Positions 11,210 to 24,000 of a stretch of 64,000 nucleotides of DNA are shown here, in pieces. Both the position numbers and the translations under genes were made by a program. The notes beneath the pieces are model-generated. The model did no database searches. It saw only the letters and a program-made list of their open reading frames with translations, and was not told where the DNA came from. How positions within the stretch are numbered: position 1 is the stretch's first letter; each line of letters opens with the position of its first letter. The DNA comes from Lumbricus rubellus (taxonomy: Eukaryota > Annelida > Clitellata > Crassiclitellata > Lumbricidae), in assembly GCA_945859605.1 (NCBI GenBank), contig OX243811.1:31879713-31943712 (forward strand). The letters run 5' to 3'.

Positions 11210-12069
11210 TATGTATAGCCCATGTGCTTCAACCAATGTACACGGCAAAATTGATGGCAAACATTTTCGTTTCTATCGTGACTACGGACTATAATAATTA
11301 GTCCAATGGTTGAACCTTGGCGGCAAGGAGGCAAGTCCAGACAGAGCAGAGAGAAAGAGAGATTTATACAGCCAGACAAAAGGAAAAAGAAGAAAGAGCT
11401 GTACATCCACTAGCAAGAAAGCCTCATCACTTCTGTAGCATTCACAAAACATAAAGACCATAGTACTTAAAAATGTACTAGCTACCAGTGCAATCAAATC
11501 AATATCAAGAAACAGTACCTTGGCAAACAAACAGTACCTATTCGAATTAAAAACCTCCTCAAAGAGTAATAATTCTTGGAAGAACAAAAACTCAAAAGTA
11601 ACATTACTTTGATTTTTAGTATACTGATACTCTTACTATCTAATCCACATAATTTATTATTTGTACCATTTTTCACATCTTCTAAAAATAATCAAAGCAA
11701 CAGCATAAATAAAATGCGCTCACAATGCGAGATTGTCATAAAACTTATATGCAGTTTGTAAAAACCGGTTAAGTAAAAATGTTTAATGTCCTCACAACCC
11801 ATATTTTCAATTACTCCATTAAATTAGTTGTTTTTTCAAAGGACCCTTGAACCTGGTAAAGTGCTGCCACATTTTTTCCAGCAAGTTTTGAACTTGTGTA
11901 CAGCACACATTTCCTCGGCCCAGCTGAGCTACATGGTGCTGTATAAATCGCCTAAGTATTATTATTATTATTATTGTTATTTTTTTTTTTTTTTTTTTAC
12001 CCGAGGTACCTAGGATCCCTCGGGATTTCAAAAAATTATGATAGGAGCTGTTATTCAATGTAAAGAAAA
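11210..12069. other. Intergenic stretch 3' of CNTRL
   Basis: AT-rich and non-coding. It contains an ATT/T-run near 11957-12000. The sequence around 12000-12045, including GGGATTTCAAAAAATT, recurs inverted near 21200-21245, so a shared dispersed repeat is likely. Confidence 0.4.
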
Positions 12070-12234
12070 TCAGGCCTCGTCCTCCGTGACAATATTAAAG
12101 GGACCACGAAAAGCGATGGCATTGTAGCGCTGCAGACAGATGGAAATGCGCTGGAAGAGAAAAGTTGCTTCTCGCGGCTCACCAGAAATGACCGAGAGAC
12201 GCTGACCAACCTCGCGGATGTTATTAAGAGAGAC
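12070..12234 (-). pseudogene. Short unexplained reading frame
   Basis: On the minus strand about 55 codons ending at TGA (12070-12072) read as a protein-like sequence, including GQRLSVISGEPREATFLFQR and CLQRYNAIAFRGPFN. Codon and residue use look coding, unlike the surrounding AT-rich DNA. It lies downstream of the CNTRL stop and poly(A) signal on the same strand. There is no start codon or clear acceptor, so it is probably the C-terminal end of a decayed mobile-element protein. I do not recognise the family. Confidence 0.4.
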
Positions 12235-12300
12235 AGTTATTATTATTAATATTATTTTTATTATTACTATTATTACTAATATTACTATTATTAAGTTAGT

Positions 12301-12306
12301 TTTATT
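12301..12306 (-). terminator. CNTRL poly(A) signal
   Basis: AATAAA on the minus strand, 24 nt downstream of the CNTRL stop codon. That implies a very short 3' UTR; other AATAAA-like words follow in the ATT-rich tract at 12235-12300. Confidence 0.6.
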
Positions 12307-12330
12307 CTACAAATTCACTTTTCAATGACT

Positions 12331-12468
12331 TCATCTATTGTTGGAGGAGAAGGAAGAGGAGGAGGAGGCTTCCTGGGCATTACAGGGAAGATGAGAATCT
12401 GGAGAATCCGTACTCGTCCTAGTTGCCTGGAGCTGAGCCAGCTTTGCAGTATCTGTCTGTCGAGAAAT
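12331..12468 (-). CDS. CNTRL: CNTRL last coding exon w41
   Basis: 138 bp including TGA. The peptide is [20 protein letters not shown]..., ending in [13 protein letters not shown]. The Ser/Asp-rich end resembles the human C-terminus (LGELVTSTSADSASSPS). Confidence 0.85.
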   Translation of the reverse strand: MSRQTDTAKLAQLQATRTSTDSPDSHLPCNAQEASSSSSFSSNNR

Positions 12469-15400
12469 CTGGCAAAGAACAAACACAAGAACATCTAAAG
12501 CTCTCATCACAACACACACACGCATGCACTCTCGCACGCATGCACACATGCATGCACATTGCACACACACACACACGCACACACACATACATGCATACAC
12601 ACACACACACACACACACCCTTCCTCCTCTCTCTTTAATTCCTCCTGTCTCTCTTATCTCGAGCATGTTGAAACTTGTGCATCTTAACCACCTGGGAATG
12701 ATATATGTTGGGTGATTTTTTTAAAGGATGTGAATGCTATGTTACATTACATTGCTTCAATGCTATTTTATACCATTTTGTATTTTACATGCATCAGGCC
12801 ATGTTAATAATAAAGAGATCTGCAGTTAAAGAATAAGGGTCAATGGCGCACTGTACAAATTTAAACATGTAGCAAACAAAAGTTTGTAAGTGGTACAAAA
12901 AAAGACGAGGAAGACCAAGGAAGAAATGGATGGATGAAATACACGAGAAGTCTGGTATAAGCTTGGAGACGCTAAGAGAGGCAACAAGAGAGAGGAAACA
13001 CTGGAAAGGATACATCGTAACTGTTGCCAGAGCTCCAAGAGCTGACGGCACCAGGTGACCAGGTGAGCAAACAATGCAAATACTTTACAAACGCCACTTT
13101 ACTAACGACCTGCTCTTTTCTACACATAAGCAGACGGTTGTTAATATGAAAGCTATTCTGCTGTACAGCATGTGATGTCATAACATGCTAAGTTGCGTCA
13201 AGTTTGTTCCGTTACAAATAAAGAATATTAAGTTAAACATTGCACTTTGTTATGTTATCCGATTGTTTTCCTGTAAACAATCGCACATTTATTATGCACT
13301 ACTTTTCAACACTTCAATGATGAACTGTACGTTGGTTTTCCAGTCACTGTTAGAGAAATCTGGTTGTTAAAGTGTTAACAACAGTCCTAAACGTTTTGGT
13401 CATATATTTCAAGGACTTCTGGCATAGAAGCTTTTTTTTAGCAGACTCCAACGTTGCCTTGCCACTTTTCTGCTTTTAAATAATTTATACCCCGTTGGAA
13501 AGCTAACTTCGTCAACACTTAAAAAACTCCTCTCCCTTGCCAAGACTGGTCTGGAAGCATGCCTGCGGACATTTGTCGAAGAATTAGGTAAAGCTCACAT
13601 GTGCCTCTCAAGTGGAACAATTGGGGTGCACTCAGTTTTTCATTTTTGACCATTAACTTACTAATGGATTACGGTAATACCAAGGTGCATGACATGGGAC
13701 CATGGTGTTTCTTCTCAACTTCTGCCAGTACAAATTATATTGCTTGGTGAGAGAGACAAAGAACTCAGCCAGGGTAATTACCGGTACACACACGGAATCC
13801 CCACAACAGGAATGAACATGCAATGTTTTTGATTACAGATCCAATGTGCCACTGAATAGACTGCAACGTTTTTGATTACAGATCCAATGTGCCACTGAAT
13901 AGACTGCAACGTTTTTGATTACAGATCCAATGTGCCACTGAATAGACTGCAACGTTTTTGATTACAGATCCAATGTGCCACTGAATAGACTGCAATGTTT
14001 TTGATTACAGATCCAATGTGCCACTGAATAGACTGCAATGTTTTTGATTACAGATCCAATGTGCCACTGAATAGACTGCAATGTTTTTGATTACAGATCC
14101 AATGTGCCACTGAATAGACTGCAATGTTTTTTTTATTACAGATCCAATGTGCCACTGAATAGACTGCAACGTTTTTGATTACAGATCCAATGTGCCACTG
14201 AATAGATTGCAACGTTTTTGATTACAGATCCAATGTGCCACTGAATAGACTGCAATGTTTTTTTTTATTACAGATCCAATGTGCCACTGAATAGACTGCA
14301 ACGTTTTTGATTACAGATCCAATGTGCCACTGAATAGACTGCAACGTTTTTGATTACAGATCCAATGTGCCACTGAATAGACTGCAATGTTTTTGATTAC
14401 AGATCCAATGTGCCACTGAATAGACTGCAATGTTTTTGATTACAGATCCAATGTGCCACTGAATAGACTGCAATGTTTTTGATTACAGATGTTCCCATGT
14501 GACAACTGAACAGAGGAGCTATATAAATTCACTTACCTCCTCCGCCTGCTGCATAATTCGTTCCAATTCAGTCAGTTTCTCTTCGTTGCACGATTGTTTC
14601 TTTTGTAATTGCTCAATGTTTCCCAAATTTGCTTTCTAGAAGATAAACAGGATCCAAAGTTTTTGCCAATTCTATACGAGACGCGTATTTTACACATCAG
14701 AACCTCATTATAATACGCATCATTATATAGCAACAAATCAGCCATAACTAGTCAAAGACCCGGAACACACACACGCACTTCAATTAAGCTCAAATATAAT
14801 GACCTCAGAATAACCCAACCTTACTTTTAAAATGGCATTTTATATATTGCTTCCAAATGCAGCATTAATTACAACAAGTCATATACAATAGAATATCACA
14901 TATTTTTACACTCAACATTTGTGTACCCTGTGTATATATATCTTATATATGTGTATAATAAATATTATAAATATCATATTTATAAATATAATAAATATTA
15001 TAATACATTATATATATATATATATATATATATACACTGTGTCCGGAAAAAAAACAACCAGTTTTGTAAATATGAAAATAAATAGTAAATATTCATCGAT
15101 TTTCACAATTCAAACACCATTTTAATCCTGACATATTTCTCTAACAATTGTGAAAATATAAAAGTTCCAGTCCAAATAATGACGTCATAATGACGTCAGT
15201 TGCATCAAAATGCATATAGCCGGCCATTCATGCATGGTTCGGTTGGTATTATTGGCTTTTGGTAAAACGGAAATCCGTTTAATAGAACCAGAAGTGAAAA
15301 TAAATGCAGCTTATTAGAGGGATTGTCTGCTCTATAAAAAAGTGGTGCCTGATATCCGAGAATATTCGGAACAATAGCCTACACATTTCAACAAAATAGC

Positions 15401-18400
15401 GCTTCAGCTCACTGAGTTCGTGAATCTGTTGATCTGTTGACTAAAAAGACTCGGAATTCATTCATCTTAATCTTTGGCCGCAAAACGGCCGCCCGCTTAA
15501 ATCCCACTGATAATAAGAGTTGGAGATTGATGGAGGAGAAGGTGCAGGCTACAAGACAAGGATAAGAGACATTGAAGAACTCCGTAAGCGAATTGTTAAC
15601 GCCTCGGAGGTTTTGATAAGCTGGTTATCGATGCTGCTGTTGGGTATTAGCGCGACCCTTTTGACGCTTATGTTGAAGCCAAAGGTGTACTCTTTGACCA
15701 CAAATTGCAGTCTGACATAATTCAGATATAAAAATAAAATTAAACTTACATTTATTATTGATAAATTACATGATAAAATATTGAAATTGTGGATGATTTT
15801 GTGCATTTATCTCTTAAATTTGACTTTTTGTGCAAATGACGTCATTATGACGTCATTATTTGGACTGGAACTTTTATATTTTCACAATTGTTAGAGAAAT
15901 ATGTCAGGATTAAAATGGTGTTTGAATTGTGAAAATCGATGAATATTTACTATTTATTTTCATATTTACAAAACTGGTTGTTTTTTTTTCCGGACACAGT
16001 GTATATATAATATATATTCGTTTAATGAGTAAGGTTGACAAAAACCGCAACTCAGATGCAAGAAAGGGATTAGTTCTACGAGTTACATGAGTGCTTCATG
16101 AGAAAGGAATTATAGGGAGCTCTAGGGATCTAGGGATGAAGTTTTTATCGTCTTTTGTTGGAAATGCAAAGTCATGTGACCGTGGGCGGAGACTGTTTGT
16201 GTAGACAGTTCGAATGAACCAAATGCCGAAACAATTGAGACCAACAATCAAAATGCTTTGTTATTAACAATCTGGTAATATATATATTAATTAATAATTA
16301 ATTTTTCAGATGACCAATTGGAAATCGGACCAATTAAAACACTGAATGAACTTGTTCTTGTTCTGGATACTTAATCAGACATGCTTCTTCAGAAGACTGT
16401 TCAGCTGACTTACTTTGATGCTATCCTGTTTGGCCTTTAAAATGTCGAGTTCACTCAATGAATTCAGTCCAATGGATTCAGTGACTGAAGAAGATGAATT
16501 CTGTGCCCTAATCTGAATCGTAAGAAGACAGATTTCAACCTTTTTAAGTTATGAAAGCCTTTGTTAAAAAATTAGCACCTTGCTCCAGCACTATAGACTG
16601 TGCTTGCAATTATCATAAGAAGCTACTATGGCAATTCATAGCCCCATGAAATCACAATGCAATTATTATAAGAGGTTATTACATATATGTGGCAATTATG
16701 ACCTCTAAAAATCACAATGCAACAATAATAAATTTACAACCTCTGTGAAATAACAATGCAATGATCAATGATTATAAAAGGTTACAATGGCAATTTAGAG
16801 CTTCTATGAAATTACAATGCAATTATCTTTATAACAGACCATCAGTATGGCAATTCGATTGTATTTCAAAATCACAATGCCATTGTGCAAACGTCACAGT
16901 AATAAAATGAAAAACTGAACAAATCCAACAACGCACCACATGTAGGTTTAAGCTTTCTCTTAAGTTGTTGATGTAATATTCCAAGTTCTCTTTCGTTTTG
17001 TTCAAACTCTTTTCCTCTTCCGCCACCAAACTTTTTCGTGCTCTATCCAGATCTAAGATGTTTTCTGTGACTCCCTGTGGCAGAATCAGCACATTAAACA
17101 TTTAGGAAAAGAATGGACATAATTAATCAAATTATATAGCATCAAGTATTGATTTATGGTTCTATAGCAATGTAACAATCTAATAAATTTTCCACATCAT
17201 CGATATACGAAAAGGAACTGCTTATTTCCTCGGTGTCAATCAAGGTAGTTCACTTTGTCACTTGTAAGTCTGAACAGAACTCCACAGAAAGTGCAACATA
17301 ATCAGTGCAGGCAACAACAACAACAACAACAACAACACTACACTTCTACAGCACCAAAACACAAAAATATCTAATGGCTGCCTTGAAGATAAATCACAAT
17401 ATCCAATATGCTGGACAAATGGCAAACTCCAAGGGAAATGCATGACAACATCTTGGCAGACTGAAGTGAACTTCAAATTTAAAAGAAATAACCTTTAAAA
17501 CAAGAGTGTACTAAAAGTGACAATGCAAAATCAATGCACATGTTGTCGTTGTTGTTGTGTCATTTCTGAACAAATTAATTTTCAAAACTTAGCCCAAGAT
17601 TAGCATTCAACCCCTGAGATATGATACTAACAATCTAAGAGTCACCCTCTGTTACAAATAAGTTGCCCATGACTGGCACAGACTTTGACAAAGTGGCAGA
17701 CAGAAACTTTTTATTAATCCCGTTGACTGTCTGGTATATGAGTCCAGTATGAGTACATGAGATTGTCGAAAAATAAATGGGGTGATGCTGTCAGATGTTG
17801 ATTTATGTAGTGTTGGCGTATGCATCAAATACCATGGTGTACTAAGAAAGACTTTTCACTTTTTTTACTTATGGCCATCCGGCGATGCCTTCAGCATCGT
17901 TGGACGGCCATGGTGTACTAAAAAAGATAGGGGTTGAACCCCGCAAATCCCAAGCAATTCTCATCCTGTACGAGTCAAAATTTTGGAATCTAAACCACAG
18001 ACAAACAGATAGGTCAAAGGTCAATGACGTAAGACATGTAGGCCTATAGGTTGTCCTACACAGCATGCCACGGTAGTGCGGAATTTTTATGTACAGCAGA
18101 GTGGCACAGATTTAGCTCATTTACAGCACATTCAATAAATCAAAGTACAATCAGGGCTTAAAGTATGGCTTGGCTGGACGGTCATGGACGGCGTCCAGGC
18201 ACTTATTTTAAAATCTGAACGCCGTCCTGCCACTTAATTATTAGCCCAGCACAGCATGGAAAGGTAAGGGGCATCCAGGCACTTCTTTTTCTACACGTTA
18301 GGCACTGAGTACAATACATTAAAGTACAATACATTGAAATACAGCGACTAACAAACTGGAGATCGGACTTGAGATTCGTGAGGGCATCCACAAGGTTGGC

Positions 18401-20597
18401 CTCTCGTTCGGCCAGCTCCTTCCTTGTATCGAACTACAACACAGAAGTAACGTTAATGCAAAATGTTAGTGTGCAATAAATTTTTGATGCTTAATGGAAA
18501 TTCCTGTCCCAGCTTACGACGCAATCTGTCGTGGATCAACAGCGACCAAGTAGCACGTGGTATGGAAAGGTTTAACAGGGCTACATAAATGCATTATTGC
18601 ATACATGCTGACTGACTGACTGGTTGGTAGATGATTTGCCATATAACATGGTATTAATTTTTATTCATTTATTTATTTCTTGCATTTGCAATAGCGCCCC
18701 TTCAAGCTTCTACTCAGAGGCGCTCCCGACAAAAACCGCAGTCAGTGCATCGGAATTTCATGCTGAGGCACATGAGCAATTGCCAGTAAAGGACTTGCTC
18801 AAGGTGGCGGCTTGAGGCAGCTTCGAACCTGGAACTCTCCGGCTCCAAGGCACAGACGCCACCACTACACCACCGTGCCCCACAAATGCATACATATGTG
18901 GTATTTCAAGCCATAGTCTCTAATGTTCACCCTTGAGCAAACCCACAAAGCACAGTAGCAGAGCAATAGAGGGATCACACAAACAGGAGAGAGCGAAATC
19001 TTTTTAAAATGATTTTCCATTCTACTGCATATGCGATACTGTATACTGAAGAGGTATTAAGGTGCCCAGACGAGACAAACACTGGTTTCTGCGGACATGC
19101 CGTACCTGGCGTTTGAGTTCGAGGTATTCTGCTCGCTGGTAGCTCATCTCATCCACCAGACGATTCGCTCGTGCATACTGCGCCCGAGCAGCAGCTTCAA
19201 GATCAACCATTCGCTTATTCGAGATCTCGCGTAAGGATTCCATTTCCTTTGAAAACAGAAATACGAATTACTGAAACTGAAGAAAATTTGAAAACACGTC
19301 TGCCAGCTCTGTTGTTTTACCATCTGTTACCTGTTTTGGATGACTGTCTACCCACCTGATTTCTATTAATCATTAAGTAAAAGTCACTGGGTCCGACTTG
19401 AAGTTTGAGTATCCGAGGGGATATCTTGAAAAGCTATCATATACTACTTAAATACCTCATCACATTATGTATATATCAACATATGAAAATCAACATATGA
19501 AAATCGACATGATGAAATCATTTTGACATTGGAAATGGCTTAAATCTTGAAAGCTAATGAATATAAAGTTATTTTTTCAATTAGCAGCTTCAGTTAATGA
19601 GAAATGGACAGTCTGCAGTTGCAACTAGAATTCCTAGCATTTCGTGCACTTCACTGCATCATCTGCACGGAAATAAAAGCAACGTTGGAGATTCTTACTG
19701 CGATCAATAGCTTTTGCCTGTGTTCGTGCTCCTGCTTTGCTTGTATCAGGATTATTCTCTGTTGCTCAATCTCACTATCCCTCTGTGAAATTTCTTTTCC
19801 TACAAGAAAATCACAGAGGAAATTCATTGCCGTGTTAATTGTCACAGGATTTATTAACTTTAAATTAAAATAAAACTGTTATGTCAGGCTTGCATATTTA
19901 TTATTTAGGGCAAAGTAAGTTAATGCTCATTGAATATTGATGCGAACATCACACATTTCGCTTAAGTCTTTGCTGAGATACGAGTATTTTCTTGGAACAT
20001 GGAGACATGGAGAGTGCAAGTCAGCACTATTATATATCCAAACGTCACTAGGCCTACAGTGTAAGAAACTTCAGCAAATTATTAAGGTACAGTGTCTTAT
20101 CACCATCAATTTACACTTTCAAGAGTCAATCTATGCACACAGGCAACAATAATAAGAATTCTGACCCCTATCAATAACAGTACTGATACACATGCATTTG
20201 CGTGAGTTAACTTTGGGTGTTTGAAGCAGTGCTAATGGAAGGTTGTTTGAGCGATATATAGACATTTCTTCCTAAAATTAAACTTAGTTCAAAACGTTTG
20301 CAACTGGCCCTGATGTGCAAGTTATTAAATAAGATTACATAATTAGATAAGATTACATTATTAGATAAGATTACATAAGATACGAAAAGGAGTTTACCTA
20401 AGTTTTTGATTCTGTCCTCAAGTGATGAAAATCCAGCTTCGTTGATATGCCTTCTTTCCGCCTCCTGCTGTGTAGAATCAACAAGTATCTGTCAGAATAG
20501 ATTAACGTCTGGAAATTCCTATTACACATCAAGTAGTTCTTGGCATTTTCAACAGTTCCCACCATTGCAATTCTTAGGACTTTCAGCTGTATAACCT

Positions 20598-20634
<37 letters not shown>

Positions 20635-20967
20635 CAGCAGCAGCAGTAGTAGGAGGAGCAGCAACAGCAGAGGTGATGTATCTACTCCAAGAACATCTTG
20701 GAGCAGCATAACTATTTTTTATTTTATTATTATTATTATTATTATTAATTATTATTTAAACTAGAAATAGCCAACCGAACAAAAAGTTATGTAGCCAAAC
20801 AAAAATCAAGTCAAAAACAAATCACAAGCAATCTATGCAGTTGAAATTAAATCTACTCCAAGAACATCTTGGAGCAGCATAACTATTTTTTATTTTATTA
20901 TTATTATTAATTATTATTATTATCATCATCACCTCTGCTGTTGCTGCTCCTCCTCCTACTACTGCTG

Positions 20968-21003
<36 letters not shown>

Positions 21004-21021
21004 CTACTGCTACTGCTACTG

Positions 21022-21052
<31 letters not shown>

Positions 21053-24000
21053 AGGTTATACAGCTGAAAGTCCTAAGAATTGCAATGGTGGGAACTGTTG
21101 AAAATGCCAAGAACTACTTGATGTGTAATAGGAATTTCCAGACGTTTTCCTGATCTTGACGAGTTCTAGCCGTTCCAGAATACAATTTTTTAAGTCTCCG
21201 GATAATTTTTTGAAATCCCGAGAAATCATTGATACCTCGGGTAAAAAAAAAAAAAAAAATCATAATCATTAATTTAATAGATGTATCAAGAACCTCTATT
21301 AAACATGGCAAATTTGCATATAGAGTTTAAACTAGAAATAGCCAACCGAACAAAAAGTTATGTAGCCAAACAAAAATCAAGTCAAAAACAAATCACAAGC
21401 AATCTATGCAGTTGAAATTAAATCTACTCCAAGAACATCTTGGAGCAGCATAATCACAATACACAGGCATCAACTGAAGGTTGTTTCAAAGTGAATTCAC
21501 CACAGAAGCCCATCAAAATCCAACTGAAAAGTAATGCAATTTAGTTTTTATTTATTTCTCACATTTGCTAAAGCGCCTCTTCAAGATTACTACTCAGAGG
21601 CGCTCCTGACTACAGTGTGGACACTGCATTTGAGTTTCACGCAATTGCGAGTGAAGGTCCCTATGCTGCGGCTTGAAGTGGATTTGAACTTCAAACCCTC
21701 TGGCTCCAAGGCACCGAATCCACCAGTACACCACTGTGCTCCAGTATTATGATACAACAGAATGCAATTTCATGTGACATGGTATAATGTGATTGCAATT
21801 TTCGGAATCATCCATTACTTTGCACTTGTATTAGAATCTTGGAAAACAATATGGCTAGAAGGGATTGCGACAATGCAAGACTTGTACCATATATAATTGA
21901 ATGAATAAATGAAATTTAAAAATCTTATTACAAGTTGAAAAATAGAAATTGTTCACAGTTGAAAGTGCAAATAGCAATATTAGAAAGGTGCTGACATTGC
22001 CACTCTAATGTACTCGAGCAAAATACAAGCACATACAATGCTACTGGGTACATTATGCAAATGGCAGTTGCATGCAAGTGCTTATAAATGGTCAAGTGCA
22101 ATTCTAAACAAGTTGAAGGATAGAAGTCAAAACAATAAAATTAAATAGTGTCAAATAAAATCACGAAATTCTCAAGTTTGTGACACACAGGTGCAAATAA
22201 CATGATTTGTTCAAAGTTACTCAGTGTCTGAGTTCTCAGATGTTTTTAACTTTTGTCGTGAACATTTCATAGTTCGGAACTTTTTAACAGACTAATTCAT
22301 TCATTCTGAGGTCCAATCTATTGCCATTGCCTACTGGAGCATAGCTATAACTTGCACATTCAATTCTCAATGATATCTCATTATTTTATGATCATTCTCA
22401 TACCTCATGTTTGTTTCTTTGTTTGTTGAGATTAAATTCACATATATTTTTTAATTCATTCATTAATTCTATGGACTTATATAGCACCCGTTCCACAATC
22501 TACTTTTCAACTACTACTTACAGATTTTTAACAAATTTCTTTGCACTAAAGAGACCATTCATAGAAAACTGATACACAAAGTAAAACTGAGAAATCTAGG
22601 CCTACATTGAGAAATCTCTTTGAAAAATACCTACATTCCTAATTTCCTACTTTGCAATTCTCAAGCTACTGCTACTAAAAAATATATCTTTAACCATTGT
22701 GTTTCGCCCTCCTGCAAAAATTTCTGCGGGCACCCATGGCTCCACATGATAATTATCTTTGACAGGGTGGTATAGTGATGAAGTTGGAATGCTGCCTAAA
22801 AGCTATTACCGGTAAGCGTAGGTGGAGAAGTGTCAATTTTCTACCATGACATCGGCACATAACACTACAACTTGGACATCGCAGTTATCTCCAATTATCA
22901 TCAAGGTGTTTTAATTAAAAGATTTCCTTAAAAGCCGAATGCTGTCCATGCATATAATTAACTAGATATATAATTTGTAGTCTTCGTCTTTGTTAGTGAA
23001 ATTATCACAAAAATATCATCTTTACAGAAATCATTAAACTAATCATTACAAGGCAATTCGAGAAAACATTTGGTTGTCAGTAGCTCACAAGCAAATTTGT
23101 TCTGTATGCAACTACTTCAAAGCTGGAGAGGAGATCAATAATGTTTTCATAAAATCTACCTCTAGAGACAGGACTTCCACACGGCTTTGCTCTAATTGGC
23201 ATGTCTGACCTTGAACGTTAGCAGTAACCTGACCTAGTTCACAGGTCATCTCTTGTACAGCCTGGAACCAGGTTATAAGTGTCTATGGAGAAGACTTTAC
23301 CATAATTATGGTGGCCAGTTTCTATGCGAAATGTTGGCAGATAGAGAATTTTAATCTTTAATATTAATTAAAGTTCTATTATGTTTCATCCTTAATTTTT
23401 TATTATGCAATGAAGGTTTTCAATTGAACCCAACATAAACAAAAACAGTAAAAACAGCTAACCTCAACAAGACTGGAGCGCAAAGCTACGGTAATCAAAG
23501 AGACTGGAAGGCATTGTTTAATTAACCGATGTCGATCTGCTTAAATTCTTGCTTAGATGGATTCAAAAGTTAAACTCATGTGAACTTGACCCTCTACCCC
23601 CATTCGTAATCAATGACATTTTGGATGACTTTAGCCCCTTTTTAGTCTACCTGTTTAATAGGTCCCTCTCTGAAGGTTGCATCCCTCCCTCACAGAAACG
23701 GGCTCTTGTCTTTCCTTCCCTCAAAAAGCCTAACCTTGACACCAACCTCTGCCAAAATTATTGGCCTATCTCAAATCTATCCTTTCTTTCTAAGACACTT
23801 GAACGTCTTGTCTCTCTGCAGTTTCTACCTTACCTTGAGCAATCTGGTCTCCTTCCTGCAAACCAATCTGGTTTTAGGGCCCATCATTCCACTGAGACAG
23901 CTCTCCTTTCTTTATTATCTGAAATCTATTCTGCTGTTGATAGGTCTGAGGTCAGTCTGTTGGCCCTCTATGATGTCTCTTCAGTTTTTGACATGGTCGA

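Noticed and set aside
13819..14490. CRISPR-like array
   Set aside because: Units are contiguous copies without variable spacers, in an intron-bearing animal genome.
15520..15720. A 66-codon gene inside the mariner element
   Set aside because: It is a frameshifted piece of transposase sequence.
20540..21110. Poly-Ser or poly-Leu proteins
   Set aside because: Translations of TAG/CAG-type trinucleotide runs in the inverted duplication.
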